A stretch of 64,000 nucleotides of DNA from Amycolatopsis camponoti (GTDB lineage: Bacteria > Actinomycetota > Actinomycetes > Mycobacteriales > Pseudonocardiaceae), in the NCBI RefSeq assembly GCF_902497555.1, contig NZ_CABVGP010000001.1:992001-1056000 (forward strand), in the 5' to 3' direction. Positions within the stretch are counted from its first letter, which is position 1. Every line of letters begins with the position of its first letter. The notes beneath the pieces were generated by a model. The model saw nothing but the letters and a program-made list of their open reading frames with translations. It had not been told where the DNA came from and did not search any database. The position numbers were made by a program, and so were the translations under genes. Positions 15,925 to 24,572 of the stretch are shown piece by piece.

Positions 15925-16946
15925 AGACCGCGACGACGGTCGAGTTCTCCCGGGACACGCGCACGACGCTGGACTTCGTGCTGGAGGCGGAAAAACTCGG
16001 CCTCGACGTCTGCTGGGTCGCCGAAGCCTGGGGCTCGGACGCGCCGTCCGCGCTCGGCTACCTCGCCGCCCGCACCGACCGCATCCGGCTCGGCTCGGGC
16101 ATCATCCAGCTCGGCACGCGCACGCCGGTCGCGATCGCGCAGGCCGCGCTGACGCTGGCCGACCTCTCCGGCGGCCGGTTCGCCCTGGGGCTGGGCCCGT
16201 CCGGGCCACAGGTGATCGAAGGGCTCCACGGCGTCCCGTTCGCGAAGCCGTTGACGCGGATGCGCGAGACCGTCGAAATCATCCGCCAGGCTTTCGCGGG
16301 GGAGAAGATTTCGTTCTCCGGCAAGGCGTTCGACGTGCCGCTGCCCGGTGAAGCCCGGCCGATGCGACTGTCCACCGCCCCGAACCCGGACATCCCGATC
16401 TACCTCGCGACGCTGTCGCCGAAACTCCTCGAGCTGACCGGCGAGGTCGCGGACGGCTGGCTCGGCACCAGCTTCGTCCCCGAAGGAGCCGACGCCTACT
16501 TCGGCCCTCTCGACGCCGGGCTCGCGAAGTCGGGCCGCACGCGCGCGGACATCGACGTCTGCCAAGGCGCCGAAGTCGCCTTCGCGGACAACGAGGACGA
16601 GCTGCGCGTGATGGTCGGCAGCCGCAAGAAGGAGCTGGCCTTCAGCCTCGGCGGCATGGGCTCGGCCACCACGAACTTCTACAACGACGCCTACAGCCGG
16701 CAGGGCTGGGCGGACGTCGCCGCCGAGGTCCGCGAGCGCTGGCAGGCCGGTGACCGCGACGGCGCGACCGCCCTCGTCACCGACGAGATGGTGCTCGGCA
16801 CGACGCTGATCGGCACCGAAGAAATGGTCCGCGCCCGGCTGGGCGTCTGGCGCGACACCGGCATCGACACCGTCCGGCTCTACCCGGCCGGCGAAACCCT
16901 CGACGCGCGTCTCACGACGCTCGGCCGCGCACTGGAGCTGATATGA
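15921..16946 (+). CDS. LLM-class flavin/F420-dependent oxidoreductase
   Basis: ATG 15921 overlaps the previous stop. The 341-aa protein has the luciferase-like TIM barrel: LDFVLEAEKLGLDVCWVAEAWGSDAPSALGYLAARTDRIRLGSGIIQLGTRTP, RFALGLGPSGPQVIEGLHG, IPIYLATLSPKLLELTGEVADGWLGTSF. The pattern is that of F420-dependent members common in actinobacteria (TIGR03559-like), though FMN use cannot be excluded. It would oxidise or reduce an organic substrate. Coupled translation with SRPBCC and molybdopterin genes indicates one pathway. The stop overlaps the next start by ATGA. Confidence 0.88.
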   Translation: MKTATTVEFSRDTRTTLDFVLEAEKLGLDVCWVAEAWGSDAPSALGYLAARTDRIRLGSGIIQLGTRTPVAIAQAALTLADLSGGRFALGLGPSGPQVIEGLHGVPFAKPLTRMRETVEIIRQAFAGEKISFSGKAFDVPLPGEARPMRLSTAPNPDIPIYLATLSPKLLELTGEVADGWLGTSFVPEGADAYFGPLDAGLAKSGRTRADIDVCQGAEVAFADNEDELRVMVGSRKKELAFSLGGMGSATTNFYNDAYSRQGWADVAAEVRERWQAGDRDGATALVTDEMVLGTTLIGTEEMVRARLGVWRDTGIDTVRLYPAGETLDARLTTLGRALELI

Positions 16947-19258
16947 CCGGCGAGTGGCACCGCACCGCGTGCAGCCTCTGCTACCTCAACTGCGGGCTGG
17001 AAGTGCAGCTCGACGGGCGCAAGATCACCCGCGTCCGCGGCGACAAGGCGCACCCCCGCTCGGCCGGGTACCTGTGCCAGAAGGCGCAGCGCCTGACCTG
17101 GTACGGCGACCACGACGACCGGCTGACGACCCCGCTGCGCCGGCGTCCCGACGGCACCCACGAGCCCATCGACTGGGAGACCGCGCTCACCGAGATCGCC
17201 GCGAAGCTGCACGCGATCCGGGACGCCGACACCGCGGCCGGCCGGCCGGGCTCGTTCGCCTACGTCGGCGGCGGTGGCCAGGGCAACCACTCCGGCGGCG
17301 CGTACGGCGCGTCGCTGCTGAAGTGGATGAACTCGACGCGCCACTTCAACGCGCTGTCGCAGGAGAAGACCGGCGACTTCTGGGTCAACGGGCAGCTGTT
17401 CGGCTCGCCGCTCGTGCACACCGCCGAGGACGTCGAGCACTGCGACCTGCTGGTCGTGCTCGGCTGCAACCCCTGGCAGGCGCACGGGTTCAGCAACGCG
17501 CGGCACGCCCTCAACACGATCAAGAACGACCCCGCGCGCAAGATGATCGTGATCGACCCGCGGCGCACCGAGACGGCGGAGATCGCCGACCTGCACCTGC
17601 CGCTGCGCCCGGGTACCGACGCCTACCTGCTGGGCGCGATCCTGGCGCTGGTGCTGGAACGCGGCGGCGCGGACGAGGAGTTCCTCGCCACGCGCACCGA
17701 AGGCTTCGCCGAGGTCGCGGCGGTACTGGGGAAGATCCCGGTGGACGAGTGGATCGCGCACGCCGAAGTGTCCCGTGTGGACGTCGAGAAGGCGGTCGAC
17801 CTGATCCTGGCGGCGTCGGCGATGACCGTGCGGGTCGAGCTGGGCATCCAGCAGGGCAGGCACTCGACGCTCAACAGCTACCTCGAGAAGCTCGTGTACC
17901 TGGTCACCGGGCACTTCGGCCGTCGTGGCACGAACAACCTGCACTCGTGGCTGCTGCCGCTGTGGGGATCTTCGAGCGGCCGCCGGTCCGAGGTGACGGG
18001 GTTCGAGTACATCGGCGGCCTGCTGCCGGCGAACACCCTGGCCGAGGAGATCCTCACCGACCACCCGAACCGCGTCCGCGCGCTGTGGGTCGAGTCGTCC
18101 AACCCGGCCAACACCTACGCGGGTACGCGGGAGGTCGAACGGGCGGTGCGGGAGGCCGAGCTGTCCGTGGTCGTCGACGTCGCCTACACCGAGACGGCCG
18201 CGCTGGCGGAGTACGTGCTGCCCGCGGCGTCCCAGCACGAGAAGTGGGAGTTCACGCTCTTCACCTTCGAATGGCCGACGAACTACTTCCAGCTGCGGCC
18301 GCCGTTGCTGGACCCGCTGCCGGGCACGCTCGTCGAAGCCGAGATCTACACGCGGCTGTTCGACGCGCTGGGCGTGCTGCCGCCGTCCGACGTCCTCGCG
18401 TCGCTGGCCGCCGGGCCGCGTGCGGAGCTGCAGGCGGGGATCGGGGCGCTGGTGCAGGCGATGCCGGAGCGGTCCGCGATCCTGCCGGTGCTGCTGTACC
18501 GGACGCTGGGCGCGTCGCTGCCCGGCGGCGCGGCGTCGATCGCGCCGCTGTGGGCCGGGTGTCACCGGGCGGCGAAGACGATGACCGTGCCGGTGCAACG
18601 CGCTTTGGGCAGTTCCGCCACGGGTCTCTCGCTCGGTGAGGAGTTGTTCGCCCGCGTGCTGGCCGGTCCGACGCCGTTTTCGACCCACGAGCAGGACGAG
18701 GTGTGGAGCCTGATGCGCCGCTCGCGGGTCCGGTTGGCGGTACCGGAGCTGCTGGACTGGCTCGGCTCTTTGGACCCGGCGGCCGAACGTCCGGATCCGG
18801 CGTTCCCGTTCTCCCTGATCAACGGCCAGCGCCGGGCGCACAACGCGAACCAGATCCTGCGCGACCCGCGCTGGCGCCGCACGGATCCCGACGGTGCGCT
18901 GCGCGCGCGTCCCGAAGAGCTGGCCGCGGCCGGCGCTTCGGCGGGGGACTGGGTGGCGGTGGTGACGCCGGCGGGCCGGGTGGTCGTCCGCGCCGAGGCC
19001 GACCCGGCGCTGCGCCCGGGGCAGCTTTCCCTGCCGCACGGCTACGGCATGGCCCACCCGGACGCGCACGGCAACCGCGTGGTCAGCGGCCCGCGGATCA
19101 ACTTGCTGACCGACGCGCTGGACCGCGACCCGATCGCGGGCACCCCGCACCACAAGGACGTCCCGGCCCGCCTGGAGCCGGCGACCGAGGAGGAACGAGC
19201 CCGCGCGGAAGCCGACAGCGCGCGCGTCCGCGAGACCGTCGCGAGTGGACGGTCTTAG
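16943..19258 (+). CDS. Molybdopterin-dependent FeS oxidoreductase (DMSO reductase/formate dehydrogenase-like)
   Basis: The 771-aa protein opens with a 4Fe-4S cluster motif, CSLCYLNCGLEVQ followed by GYLCQKAQ, then the bis-MGD-binding domains (LVVLGCNPWQAHGFSNARHALN, VIDPRRTETAEIADLHLPLRPGTDAYLL, ELGIQQGRHSTLNSYLEKLVYLVTGHFGRRGTNN). A C-terminal molydop_binding domain follows (LINGQRRAHNANQILRDP, GRVVVRAEADPALRPGQLSLPHGYG). There is no twin-arginine leader, so it is cytoplasmic. It should transfer electrons or oxygen to or from an unidentified substrate; no beta FeS or membrane subunit is adjacent, so the redox partner may be the coupled LLM enzyme or a general carrier. Overlaps LLM by ATGA. 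Confidence 0.88.
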   Translation: MTGEWHRTACSLCYLNCGLEVQLDGRKITRVRGDKAHPRSAGYLCQKAQRLTWYGDHDDRLTTPLRRRPDGTHEPIDWETALTEIAAKLHAIRDADTAAGRPGSFAYVGGGGQGNHSGGAYGASLLKWMNSTRHFNALSQEKTGDFWVNGQLFGSPLVHTAEDVEHCDLLVVLGCNPWQAHGFSNARHALNTIKNDPARKMIVIDPRRTETAEIADLHLPLRPGTDAYLLGAILALVLERGGADEEFLATRTEGFAEVAAVLGKIPVDEWIAHAEVSRVDVEKAVDLILAASAMTVRVELGIQQGRHSTLNSYLEKLVYLVTGHFGRRGTNNLHSWLLPLWGSSSGRRSEVTGFEYIGGLLPANTLAEEILTDHPNRVRALWVESSNPANTYAGTREVERAVREAELSVVVDVAYTETAALAEYVLPAASQHEKWEFTLFTFEWPTNYFQLRPPLLDPLPGTLVEAEIYTRLFDALGVLPPSDVLASLAAGPRAELQAGIGALVQAMPERSAILPVLLYRTLGASLPGGAASIAPLWAGCHRAAKTMTVPVQRALGSSATGLSLGEELFARVLAGPTPFSTHEQDEVWSLMRRSRVRLAVPELLDWLGSLDPAAERPDPAFPFSLINGQRRAHNANQILRDPRWRRTDPDGALRARPEELAAAGASAGDWVAVVTPAGRVVVRAEADPALRPGQLSLPHGYGMAHPDAHGNRVVSGPRINLLTDALDRDPIAGTPHHKDVPARLEPATEEERARAEADSARVRETVASGRS

Positions 19259-19311
19259 CGTTTCCCCGGGTTTTCGGTCATAGTGGTACCCCTCAACCGA
19301 AAGGGGGCCCG

Positions 19312-19857
19312 GTGCGCAAGATCGTTTCGAACCTGTTCATCTCGCTCGACGGCGTGGTCGAGGCGCCCGACAAGTGGTCTCTCCGGTACTGGAACGACGA
19401 AATCGGCCAGGCCGTCGGCGGCGGGATGGCGGCGGCCGACGCGATGCTGCTCGGGCGCGTCACCTACGAAGGGTTCGCCGAGGCGTGGCCCGGCCGGACC
19501 GTCGAGGACGACGAGGGTGCCGAGTTCATGAACAACGTACGCAAGTACGTGCTCTCGTCCACGTTGTCCGATGTGAGCTGGAACAACTCGACGCTGCTGA
19601 GCGGCGACCCGGGCGCGGCCGTCCGGGCGCTGAAGGTTTCGCCCGGTGGCGACATCATGACCAGCGGCAGCACGACGGCGGTGCGCTGGCTGCTGTCGGA
19701 GGGCCTGGTCGACGAGCTGAACCTGCTGCTGTACCCGATCGTCGTGGGCCGGGGGAAACGGCTGTTCCCCGCCGAAGGGCCGACGTTTCCGCTGGTGTTG
19801 AAGAAGTCGTCCACGTTCGGCAACGGCGTCGTCCAGCTGACCTACGTCCCGGCGTGA
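19312..19857 (+). CDS. RibD C-terminal/dihydrofolate-reductase-like family protein
   Basis: GTG 19312 follows an AAAGGGGG site. The 181-aa protein shows the single-domain RibD_C pattern: FISLDGVVEAPDKW at the N-terminus, MLLGRVTYEGFAEAWP, GGDIMTSGSTTAVRWLLSEGLVDELNLLLYPIVVGRGKRLF and a final beta strand. It probably binds NAD(P)H and reduces an unknown small substrate; these are not true folate reductases. Its stop overlaps the GTG start of the epoxide hydrolase, so both are translated together. Confidence 0.87.
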   Translation: MRKIVSNLFISLDGVVEAPDKWSLRYWNDEIGQAVGGGMAAADAMLLGRVTYEGFAEAWPGRTVEDDEGAEFMNNVRKYVLSSTLSDVSWNNSTLLSGDPGAAVRALKVSPGGDIMTSGSTTAVRWLLSEGLVDELNLLLYPIVVGRGKRLFPAEGPTFPLVLKKSSTFGNGVVQLTYVPA

Positions 19858-20957
19858 GCACGCCGTTCCGGATCGACGTCCCCCAGGAGGCGCTCGACGA
19901 CCTGGGGGCGCGACTGCGGGCGACGCGCTGGCCCGAGGCCGGGCCGGACGACTGGAGCCAGGGCACGCCGCTGGGATATCTGCGTTCTCTGTGCGACTAC
20001 TGGGCTTCCGGCTACGACTGGCGGTCCCTGGAGGCGCGGGTGAACCGTTTTCCGCAGTACCGCACGGAAATCGACGGTCTGGGGATCCACTACCTGCACG
20101 TGCGTTCGCCGGATCCCGCCGCACTCCCGCTGATCCTGACGCACGGCTGGCCCGGCTCGTTCGTCGAGTTCCTGAAGGTGATCGAGCCGCTGTCCCGCGA
20201 GTTCCACCTGGTGATCCCGTCGCTGCCGGGCTACGGCTTCAGCGACAAGCCGACGTCGCCGGGCTGGGGGATCGAGCGCATCGCGGCGGCGTGGGCCGCG
20301 CTGATGGCCGGCCTCGGCTACTCCCGCTACGGCGCCCAGGGCGGCGACTGGGGGACGTCGATCACGACATCGCTGGCCCAGCGGGACGCGGCCCATCTGG
20401 CGGGCATCCACCTGAACCCGCCGATCGCGGCCCCCGACCCGGCGACGTTCGACGACCTGACTCCCGCCGAGCGGGCCGCGCTTTCGGCGTTGGACCACGC
20501 TTCGCGGTGGGAGGACGGCTACTCGGTGCTGCAGTCGACCCGCCCGCAGACGGTGGGGTACGGCTTGCTGGACTCCCCGGCGGGCCTGTGCGGCTGGCTG
20601 GTGGAGAAGTTCCACGCGTGGTCCGACGGCTTCCCGTTCACCCGCGACGAGCTCCTCGACGACGTGACGCTGTATTGGCTGACCGGCACGGCGACGTCGT
20701 CGGCGCGGTTGTACTGGGAGAGCATCCGGAAGGTCCAGCGGTGGTTCTCGGAGTCGACGGACGACACGGTGGACGTGCCGACGGGCTGTTCGATCTTCCC
20801 GGCGGAGATGCCCCGGCCGTCACGCCGGTGGGCGGAGAAGCGGTACACGGACATCCGGCATTGGAACGAGCTGCCGCGGGGCGGCCACTTCGCGGCTTAC
20901 GAGCAGCCTGAGCTTTTCGCGGACGAGGTGCGGACGTTCTTCCGCCTGGTCCGCTAA
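19854..20957 (+). CDS. Epoxide hydrolase (EHN-domain, microsomal type)
   Basis: GTG 19854 overlaps the preceding stop. The 367-aa protein has the N-terminal EHN domain (FRIDVPQEALDDLGARLRATRWP, about 1-105), the oxyanion motif ILTHGWPGSFVEF, the nucleophile elbow GAQGGDWGTS with Asp165 and the C-terminal HWNELPRGGHFAAYEQPELFADEVRTF segment with the catalytic His. It opens an epoxide through a covalent ester intermediate to yield a diol. The coupled RibD-like reductase suggests a small catabolic or detoxifying unit. The stop overlaps the converging stop at 20954 by two bases. Confidence 0.92.
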   Translation: MSTPFRIDVPQEALDDLGARLRATRWPEAGPDDWSQGTPLGYLRSLCDYWASGYDWRSLEARVNRFPQYRTEIDGLGIHYLHVRSPDPAALPLILTHGWPGSFVEFLKVIEPLSREFHLVIPSLPGYGFSDKPTSPGWGIERIAAAWAALMAGLGYSRYGAQGGDWGTSITTSLAQRDAAHLAGIHLNPPIAAPDPATFDDLTPAERAALSALDHASRWEDGYSVLQSTRPQTVGYGLLDSPAGLCGWLVEKFHAWSDGFPFTRDELLDDVTLYWLTGTATSSARLYWESIRKVQRWFSESTDDTVDVPTGCSIFPAEMPRPSRRWAEKRYTDIRHWNELPRGGHFAAYEQPELFADEVRTFFRLVR

Positions 20958-21274
20958 CGCTTGAAGCCCTTCGGGTCGGCGAGGTACCGGTCCAAGTCCG
21001 GATCCTCGTGGAGCTCGGTGAACCCGTCCTCGATCTCCCGTCCCAGCTCGGCCCGCAACCGCGCCAACGCCGCCCGGACGTCGGCGTTGAACCGCACGCA
21101 CCGAGCCTCCCGCCACGGCCCCGGGTCCGGCGGGTAGTCCCAGTTCATCGACTCGTCGTACTGCTCGATCAAGCTGTCCAGCGAAGCACGCAACGCACGG
21201 CTCATCGGCGGGTCCACCGGCCCCACGTCACCCCAGAGCACGGCCCCGGAGCCCGCGTCGAAGAAGAACCTCAG
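20954..21274 (-). CDS. Small hypothetical protein translationally coupled to the acyl-CoA synthetase
   Basis: The frame from 21274 reads RFFFDAGSGAVLWGDVGP and continues as MSRALRASLDSLIEQYDESMNWDYPPDPGPW, with a helical C-terminus, for 106 aa. The protein-like part begins at a CTG (21274-21272) that overlaps the TGA of the synthetase as CTGA, the same geometry as an ATGA coupling. If CTG is not used, ATG 21205 gives 83 aa. I recognise no family with confidence. The Trp/Asp/Pro-rich middle and acidic tail suggest a soluble partner protein. Confidence 0.6.
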   Translation of the reverse strand: MRFFFDAGSGAVLWGDVGPVDPPMSRALRASLDSLIEQYDESMNWDYPPDPGPWREARCVRFNADVRAALARLRAELGREIEDGFTELHEDPDLDRYLADPKGFKR

Positions 21275-22794
21275 TTGACCTGACGGTTCCGGTCCTGCCA
21301 AAACGGCTCCCGCAGCTTGAACTTCTGGATCTTCCCGGTCGCCGTCCGGGGAAGCTCGTCCAGGAACTCCACCCGCTTCGGGCACTTGTACCCCGCCAAA
21401 TACTCCCGGCAGTGCTTGATCAGCTCTTCCGAAGTCACGTCCGAAGAAGTGACCACCAGAGCCGTCACCAGCTCGCCCCACTTCTCGTCCGGGATGCCGA
21501 TCACCGCTGCCTCGCGGACCGCCGGGTGCGAGATCAGCGCGTCCTCCACCTCGATCGACGACACGTTCTCGCCGCCGGAGATGATCACGTCCTTCTTGCG
21601 GTCCGCGATCGTCAGGTACCCGTCTTCGAACGTCCCGCCGTCCCCCGTGTGGAACCAGTTCCCCTCCTGGACCCGGGCGGTCTCGGCCGGGTTCTCCCAG
21701 TACCCGTCCAGGTTGTGGTTCGACTGCGCGAGCACCTCGCCGTCCGTGTCGACGGCGATCCGGACGCCCAGCGCCGGCGTCCCCGCGCGGCCCAGCAGGC
21801 GCGCCTGCTCGTGCGGGTCCAGGTCCACCCACTCGCTGCGCATCCGGTTGACCGTCAGCAGCGGCGCCGTCTCGGTGAGCCCGTAGATCTGGATGAACTC
21901 CCAGCCCAGCTCCGCCCGCACCCGCTCGATCGTGCGCGTCGGCGGCGGTGCGCCGGCCACGACGATCCGGACGCGGTCGCGGCCCGGGATCTCGCCCTCC
22001 CACGTCGCCGCGCCGTCCAGCGCCGCCGTGACCACCGCCGGCGCCGCGCACAGGATGGTCACGCCGTGTTCCTCGATGCGCCGCAGGATCTCGGTGCCGT
22101 CGACCTTCCGCAGCACGATGTGCCGCCCGCCCAGCCCGGTCACCGCGTACGGCATGCCCCAGCCGTTGCAGTGGAACATCGGCAGCGTGTGCAGCAGGAC
22201 GTCGTCGTCGCTCAACGTCGTGTGCAGGCCGAACACCGCCGCGTTCAGCCAGAGGTTGCGCTGGGTGAGCTGCACGCCCTTCGGCCGCGCGGTCGTGCCC
22301 GAGGTGTAGTTGATGGTCGCCGTCGCGGACTCGTTGCCGGCCCACGGCGCCGGTGTCCCGTCGCCGCCCCAGATCGCGTCGTCGTCGCGGCCCAGGACGA
22401 AGACGTGCTTCGCCGTCACCGTGTCCAGCAGGTGCTCGAGCTCGGGGTCGACGATCAGCACCTCGGCCCCGGAGTGCTCCACGATGTACTTGACCTCGGC
22501 CGGGGCCAGCCGGAAGTTCACCGGCACCAGCACCCGGCCCCAGGCGGACACCCCGAAGAACGACACGAGCAGCCGCGCGGCGTTGTGCGACACCATCGCG
22601 ACGCGCCCGCCGACCGGCACGCCGAGCGCGTCGAGGTTGGCGGCCTGCGCGCGGGCCCGCCGCGCCACCTCGCGGTAGGTGAGCGAACCCCAGCTCGGCG
22701 CGGGCTGGTCCGGCTCGTCGACCACCGCGACGCGGTCCGGGTACACCGTTTCCGCGCGGTCGAGGAAGTCCCGGACACCCAGATCGAAGAACAT
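21271..22794 (-). CDS. AMP-binding acyl-CoA synthetase
   Basis: ATG 22794 opens a 507-aa protein of the fatty-acyl/acyl-CoA synthetase class. It has A3 motif INYTSGTTARPKGVQLTQRN, A5-like QIYGLTETAPLLTVNR, A7/A8 WFHTGDGGTFEDGYLTIADRKKDVIISGGENVSSIEVE, and the A10 lysine in LPRTATGKIQKFKLR. It activates a carboxylic acid as acyl-AMP and transfers it to CoA. The short length and N-terminus (FFDLGVRDFLDRAETVYPDRVAVV) match medium-chain or aromatic acyl ligases. Its stop overlaps the small gene 20954-21274. It is divergent from the coiled-coil gene at 22856. Confidence 0.92.
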   Translation of the reverse strand: MFFDLGVRDFLDRAETVYPDRVAVVDEPDQPAPSWGSLTYREVARRARAQAANLDALGVPVGGRVAMVSHNAARLLVSFFGVSAWGRVLVPVNFRLAPAEVKYIVEHSGAEVLIVDPELEHLLDTVTAKHVFVLGRDDDAIWGGDGTPAPWAGNESATATINYTSGTTARPKGVQLTQRNLWLNAAVFGLHTTLSDDDVLLHTLPMFHCNGWGMPYAVTGLGGRHIVLRKVDGTEILRRIEEHGVTILCAAPAVVTAALDGAATWEGEIPGRDRVRIVVAGAPPPTRTIERVRAELGWEFIQIYGLTETAPLLTVNRMRSEWVDLDPHEQARLLGRAGTPALGVRIAVDTDGEVLAQSNHNLDGYWENPAETARVQEGNWFHTGDGGTFEDGYLTIADRKKDVIISGGENVSSIEVEDALISHPAVREAAVIGIPDEKWGELVTALVVTSSDVTSEELIKHCREYLAGYKCPKRVEFLDELPRTATGKIQKFKLREPFWQDRNRQVN

Positions 22795-22855
22795 GCCCCC
22801 GATGATGACTCTTCGCAGGTGCTCGCACCAGTCCGATGTGGTTCGCTGGGACACG

Positions 22856-23683
22856 ATGGACTTCGACACGGTGGCCGGCGAGCTCTACGGGGGTGACCTC
22901 GCGGAGTTCGTCAGCGCGCGCAACGCGGCGGCGAAGGCCGCGAAAGCCGAGGGGAACGCCGAGCTCGCGGCGAAGATCCGCGAGCTGCGGAAGCCGACCA
23001 CGGCCGCCGCGATCGTCAACCGGCTGGCCCGGGAAGACGATGCCGAGCTGCGCGAACTGGCCGAACTCGGCGACGAGCTGCGCGACGCCCACACCCGCCT
23101 GGCCGGGGACGACCTGCGCGCCCTGACCCGGCGCCGCGGCGAGCTGGTCCGGCGGATCGTGCACGGGCTGCCGTCGATGAGCGACACCGTCTCCCGCGAG
23201 GTCGAGGCGACGCTGGAAGCCGTCGCGGCCGATCCGGGCACCGCGGAGCTGGCCGTGGCCGGGCGCTTGACGTCCGTGGCGCACCAGGACACCGACCAGT
23301 GGTTCACCCTCGCCGCGAACGCCGCTCCGCCGTCCGCGGGCAAGCGCCCGGCGAAGCTGGTGGAAAAGGCCGAACCGGCCAAGCCCAAAAGGGATCACCG
23401 GCGCGAGGAAGAGGAACGCCGGCAGGCCCGGGCCGAGCGCGAGCGCCTGCGCAAGGAGGCCGCCGAGCTGGCCAAGGAGCGCGCCGTGGCCGAGCGCGAC
23501 CTCGTCCGCACCGAACGCGCGGCCGAGCAGGCCACGGCCCGCGTCGAAGACCTCCGCACGCGTCTCGAGGAGGCGGAGGAACGCGCCGAGCGCGCGACGG
23601 CGGAGTTCGAGAAGGCGAAGGAAACCTACGAGCAGGCCGACAATGCCGCCGAGGAAGCGCGAAAGGCTGCCGAAGCACGCTGA
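22856..23683 (+). CDS. Coiled-coil protein of unknown function
   Basis: The 275-aa protein has a globular helical N-terminal half. It begins FDTVAGELYGGDLAEFVSARNAAAKAAKAEGNAELAAKIRELRKPTTAAAIVNRLARED, a pattern seen in widespread actinobacterial proteins of unknown role. From about residue 170 it is a long Ala/Glu/Arg coiled coil (REEEERRQARAERERLRKEAAELAKER onward to the end) with no membrane segment. It could be a cytoplasmic scaffold or cell-envelope-linked structural protein; no function is assigned. Divergent from the acyl-CoA synthetase with 61 bp between starts. Confidence 0.8.
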   Translation: MDFDTVAGELYGGDLAEFVSARNAAAKAAKAEGNAELAAKIRELRKPTTAAAIVNRLAREDDAELRELAELGDELRDAHTRLAGDDLRALTRRRGELVRRIVHGLPSMSDTVSREVEATLEAVAADPGTAELAVAGRLTSVAHQDTDQWFTLAANAAPPSAGKRPAKLVEKAEPAKPKRDHRREEEERRQARAERERLRKEAAELAKERAVAERDLVRTERAAEQATARVEDLRTRLEEAEERAERATAEFEKAKETYEQADNAAEEARKAAEAR

Positions 23684-23758
23684 TCACGTGGTAGCGTGAA
23701 AGCGCGCCCCGGATGGGCCTACGCACGGAGGTAGTGGCTACTCAGCCCCCTTGAATCG

Positions 23759-23787
23759 ACACGTTCTGCCGTCCCAGGCAGAAGTGT
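23759..23787 (+). other. Strong RNA hairpin in the leader of the DDN-hemerythrin gene
   Basis: In the 172-bp gap 23684-23855, ACAC(G)TTCTGCC (23759-23770) pairs with GGCAGAAGTGT (23777-23787): 11 base pairs with one bulged G and the loop GTCCCA. Just upstream a smaller hairpin GTAG-TGG-CTAC is at 23731-23741. No T-tract follows, so it is not a classical terminator. It resembles no riboswitch class that I can name. It may affect mRNA stability or translation of the gene at 23856, or be a remnant of lost sequence. Confidence 0.4.
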
Positions 23788-23855
23788 GCCCTCCGCGCGC
23801 CCGTTCCGTGTCGCTTCACGGCCTCCGGCGATCACTTCGTCGCCAAAGGAGCAGC

Positions 23856-24572
23856 TTGATCCAGCTCACCACGACCGGTGCCCGCACCGGCCGGAAGCAC
23901 CGCATTCCCCTGGGGGACTTGGACATCGACGGCCGCCTGGTCGTCGTCGCCTCGGCGATGGGCTCGCCGAGGCACCCCGCCTGGTACCACAACATCCGCC
24001 ACAACCCGCTGGTCACCGTGGAAACCGGCACCGAGACGTTCGACGCGATGGCCGCGCTCCCGCCGGACCGCGACGCGTTGTTCGCCGAGGTCGTCGCGCG
24101 CGAACCGGGGTTCGCGGAGTACCAGGCGAGGACGACCCGCGTGCTGCCGGTCGTCGAGCTGCACCGGCTCGATGCCGTGCGCCGCATGGGCGACTGGCTC
24201 GTCGAGGTGCACGACTGGCTGCGCGCCGAGCTGCGGAAGCTGCGCGACGGCGAGCCGCATCGCCTGAGCACCCGGTGCTCCGGCTTCTGCGCCGCCCTCA
24301 CCCGGCACCACTCGGGGGAGGGCGCCGCGATCTTCCCCATGCTGGCCACGCGGTTCCCGGCGCTCGCGCCCACGCTGGACGAGCTGGGCGAGGAGCACGT
24401 CGTCGTCGCGCGGTTGCAGGAGGAGATCCAGCGGCTCGTCGACGAGGAAACCGATCCGGCCCGGCTGCGCACGGAGTTCGACCGGCTGGCGTCCGCTTTG
24501 GACGATCATTTCGCCTACGAGGAACGCACGATCGTCACCGCGCTCAACGCCCTCCTGCCCGCACCCGGCTGA
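23856..24572 (+). CDS. Deazaflavin-dependent nitroreductase (DDN-like) fused to a hemerythrin HHE domain
   Basis: Start TTG 23856 is chosen because AAAGGAG ends 4 bases before it and homology begins at once with IQLTTTGARTGRKHRIPLGDLDIDGRLVVVASAMGSPRHPAWYHNIRHNPLVTVETG, the F420-binding DDN core. The usual 25-35 residue N-terminal helix of this family is missing. After about residue 115 a hemerythrin-like four-helix domain follows (VHDWLRAELRKLR, ALTRHHSGEGAAIFPML, LGEEHVVVARLQEEI, LDDHFAYEERTIVTALNALL) with His/Glu residues spaced for a di-iron site. The fusion suggests F420-dependent redox linked to O2 or NO sensing by iron. It converges with the LLM gene; the stops are adjacent. Confidence 0.75.
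   Translation: MIQLTTTGARTGRKHRIPLGDLDIDGRLVVVASAMGSPRHPAWYHNIRHNPLVTVETGTETFDAMAALPPDRDALFAEVVAREPGFAEYQARTTRVLPVVELHRLDAVRRMGDWLVEVHDWLRAELRKLRDGEPHRLSTRCSGFCAALTRHHSGEGAAIFPMLATRFPALAPTLDELGEEHVVVARLQEEIQRLVDEETDPARLRTEFDRLASALDDHFAYEERTIVTALNALLPAPG

Noticed and set aside
23684..23855. tRNA or known riboswitch in the leader
   Set aside because: Hairpins are clear, but no cloverleaf, no CCA-like end and no consensus of cobalamin, SAM, TPP, glycine or c-di-AMP classes could be matched.
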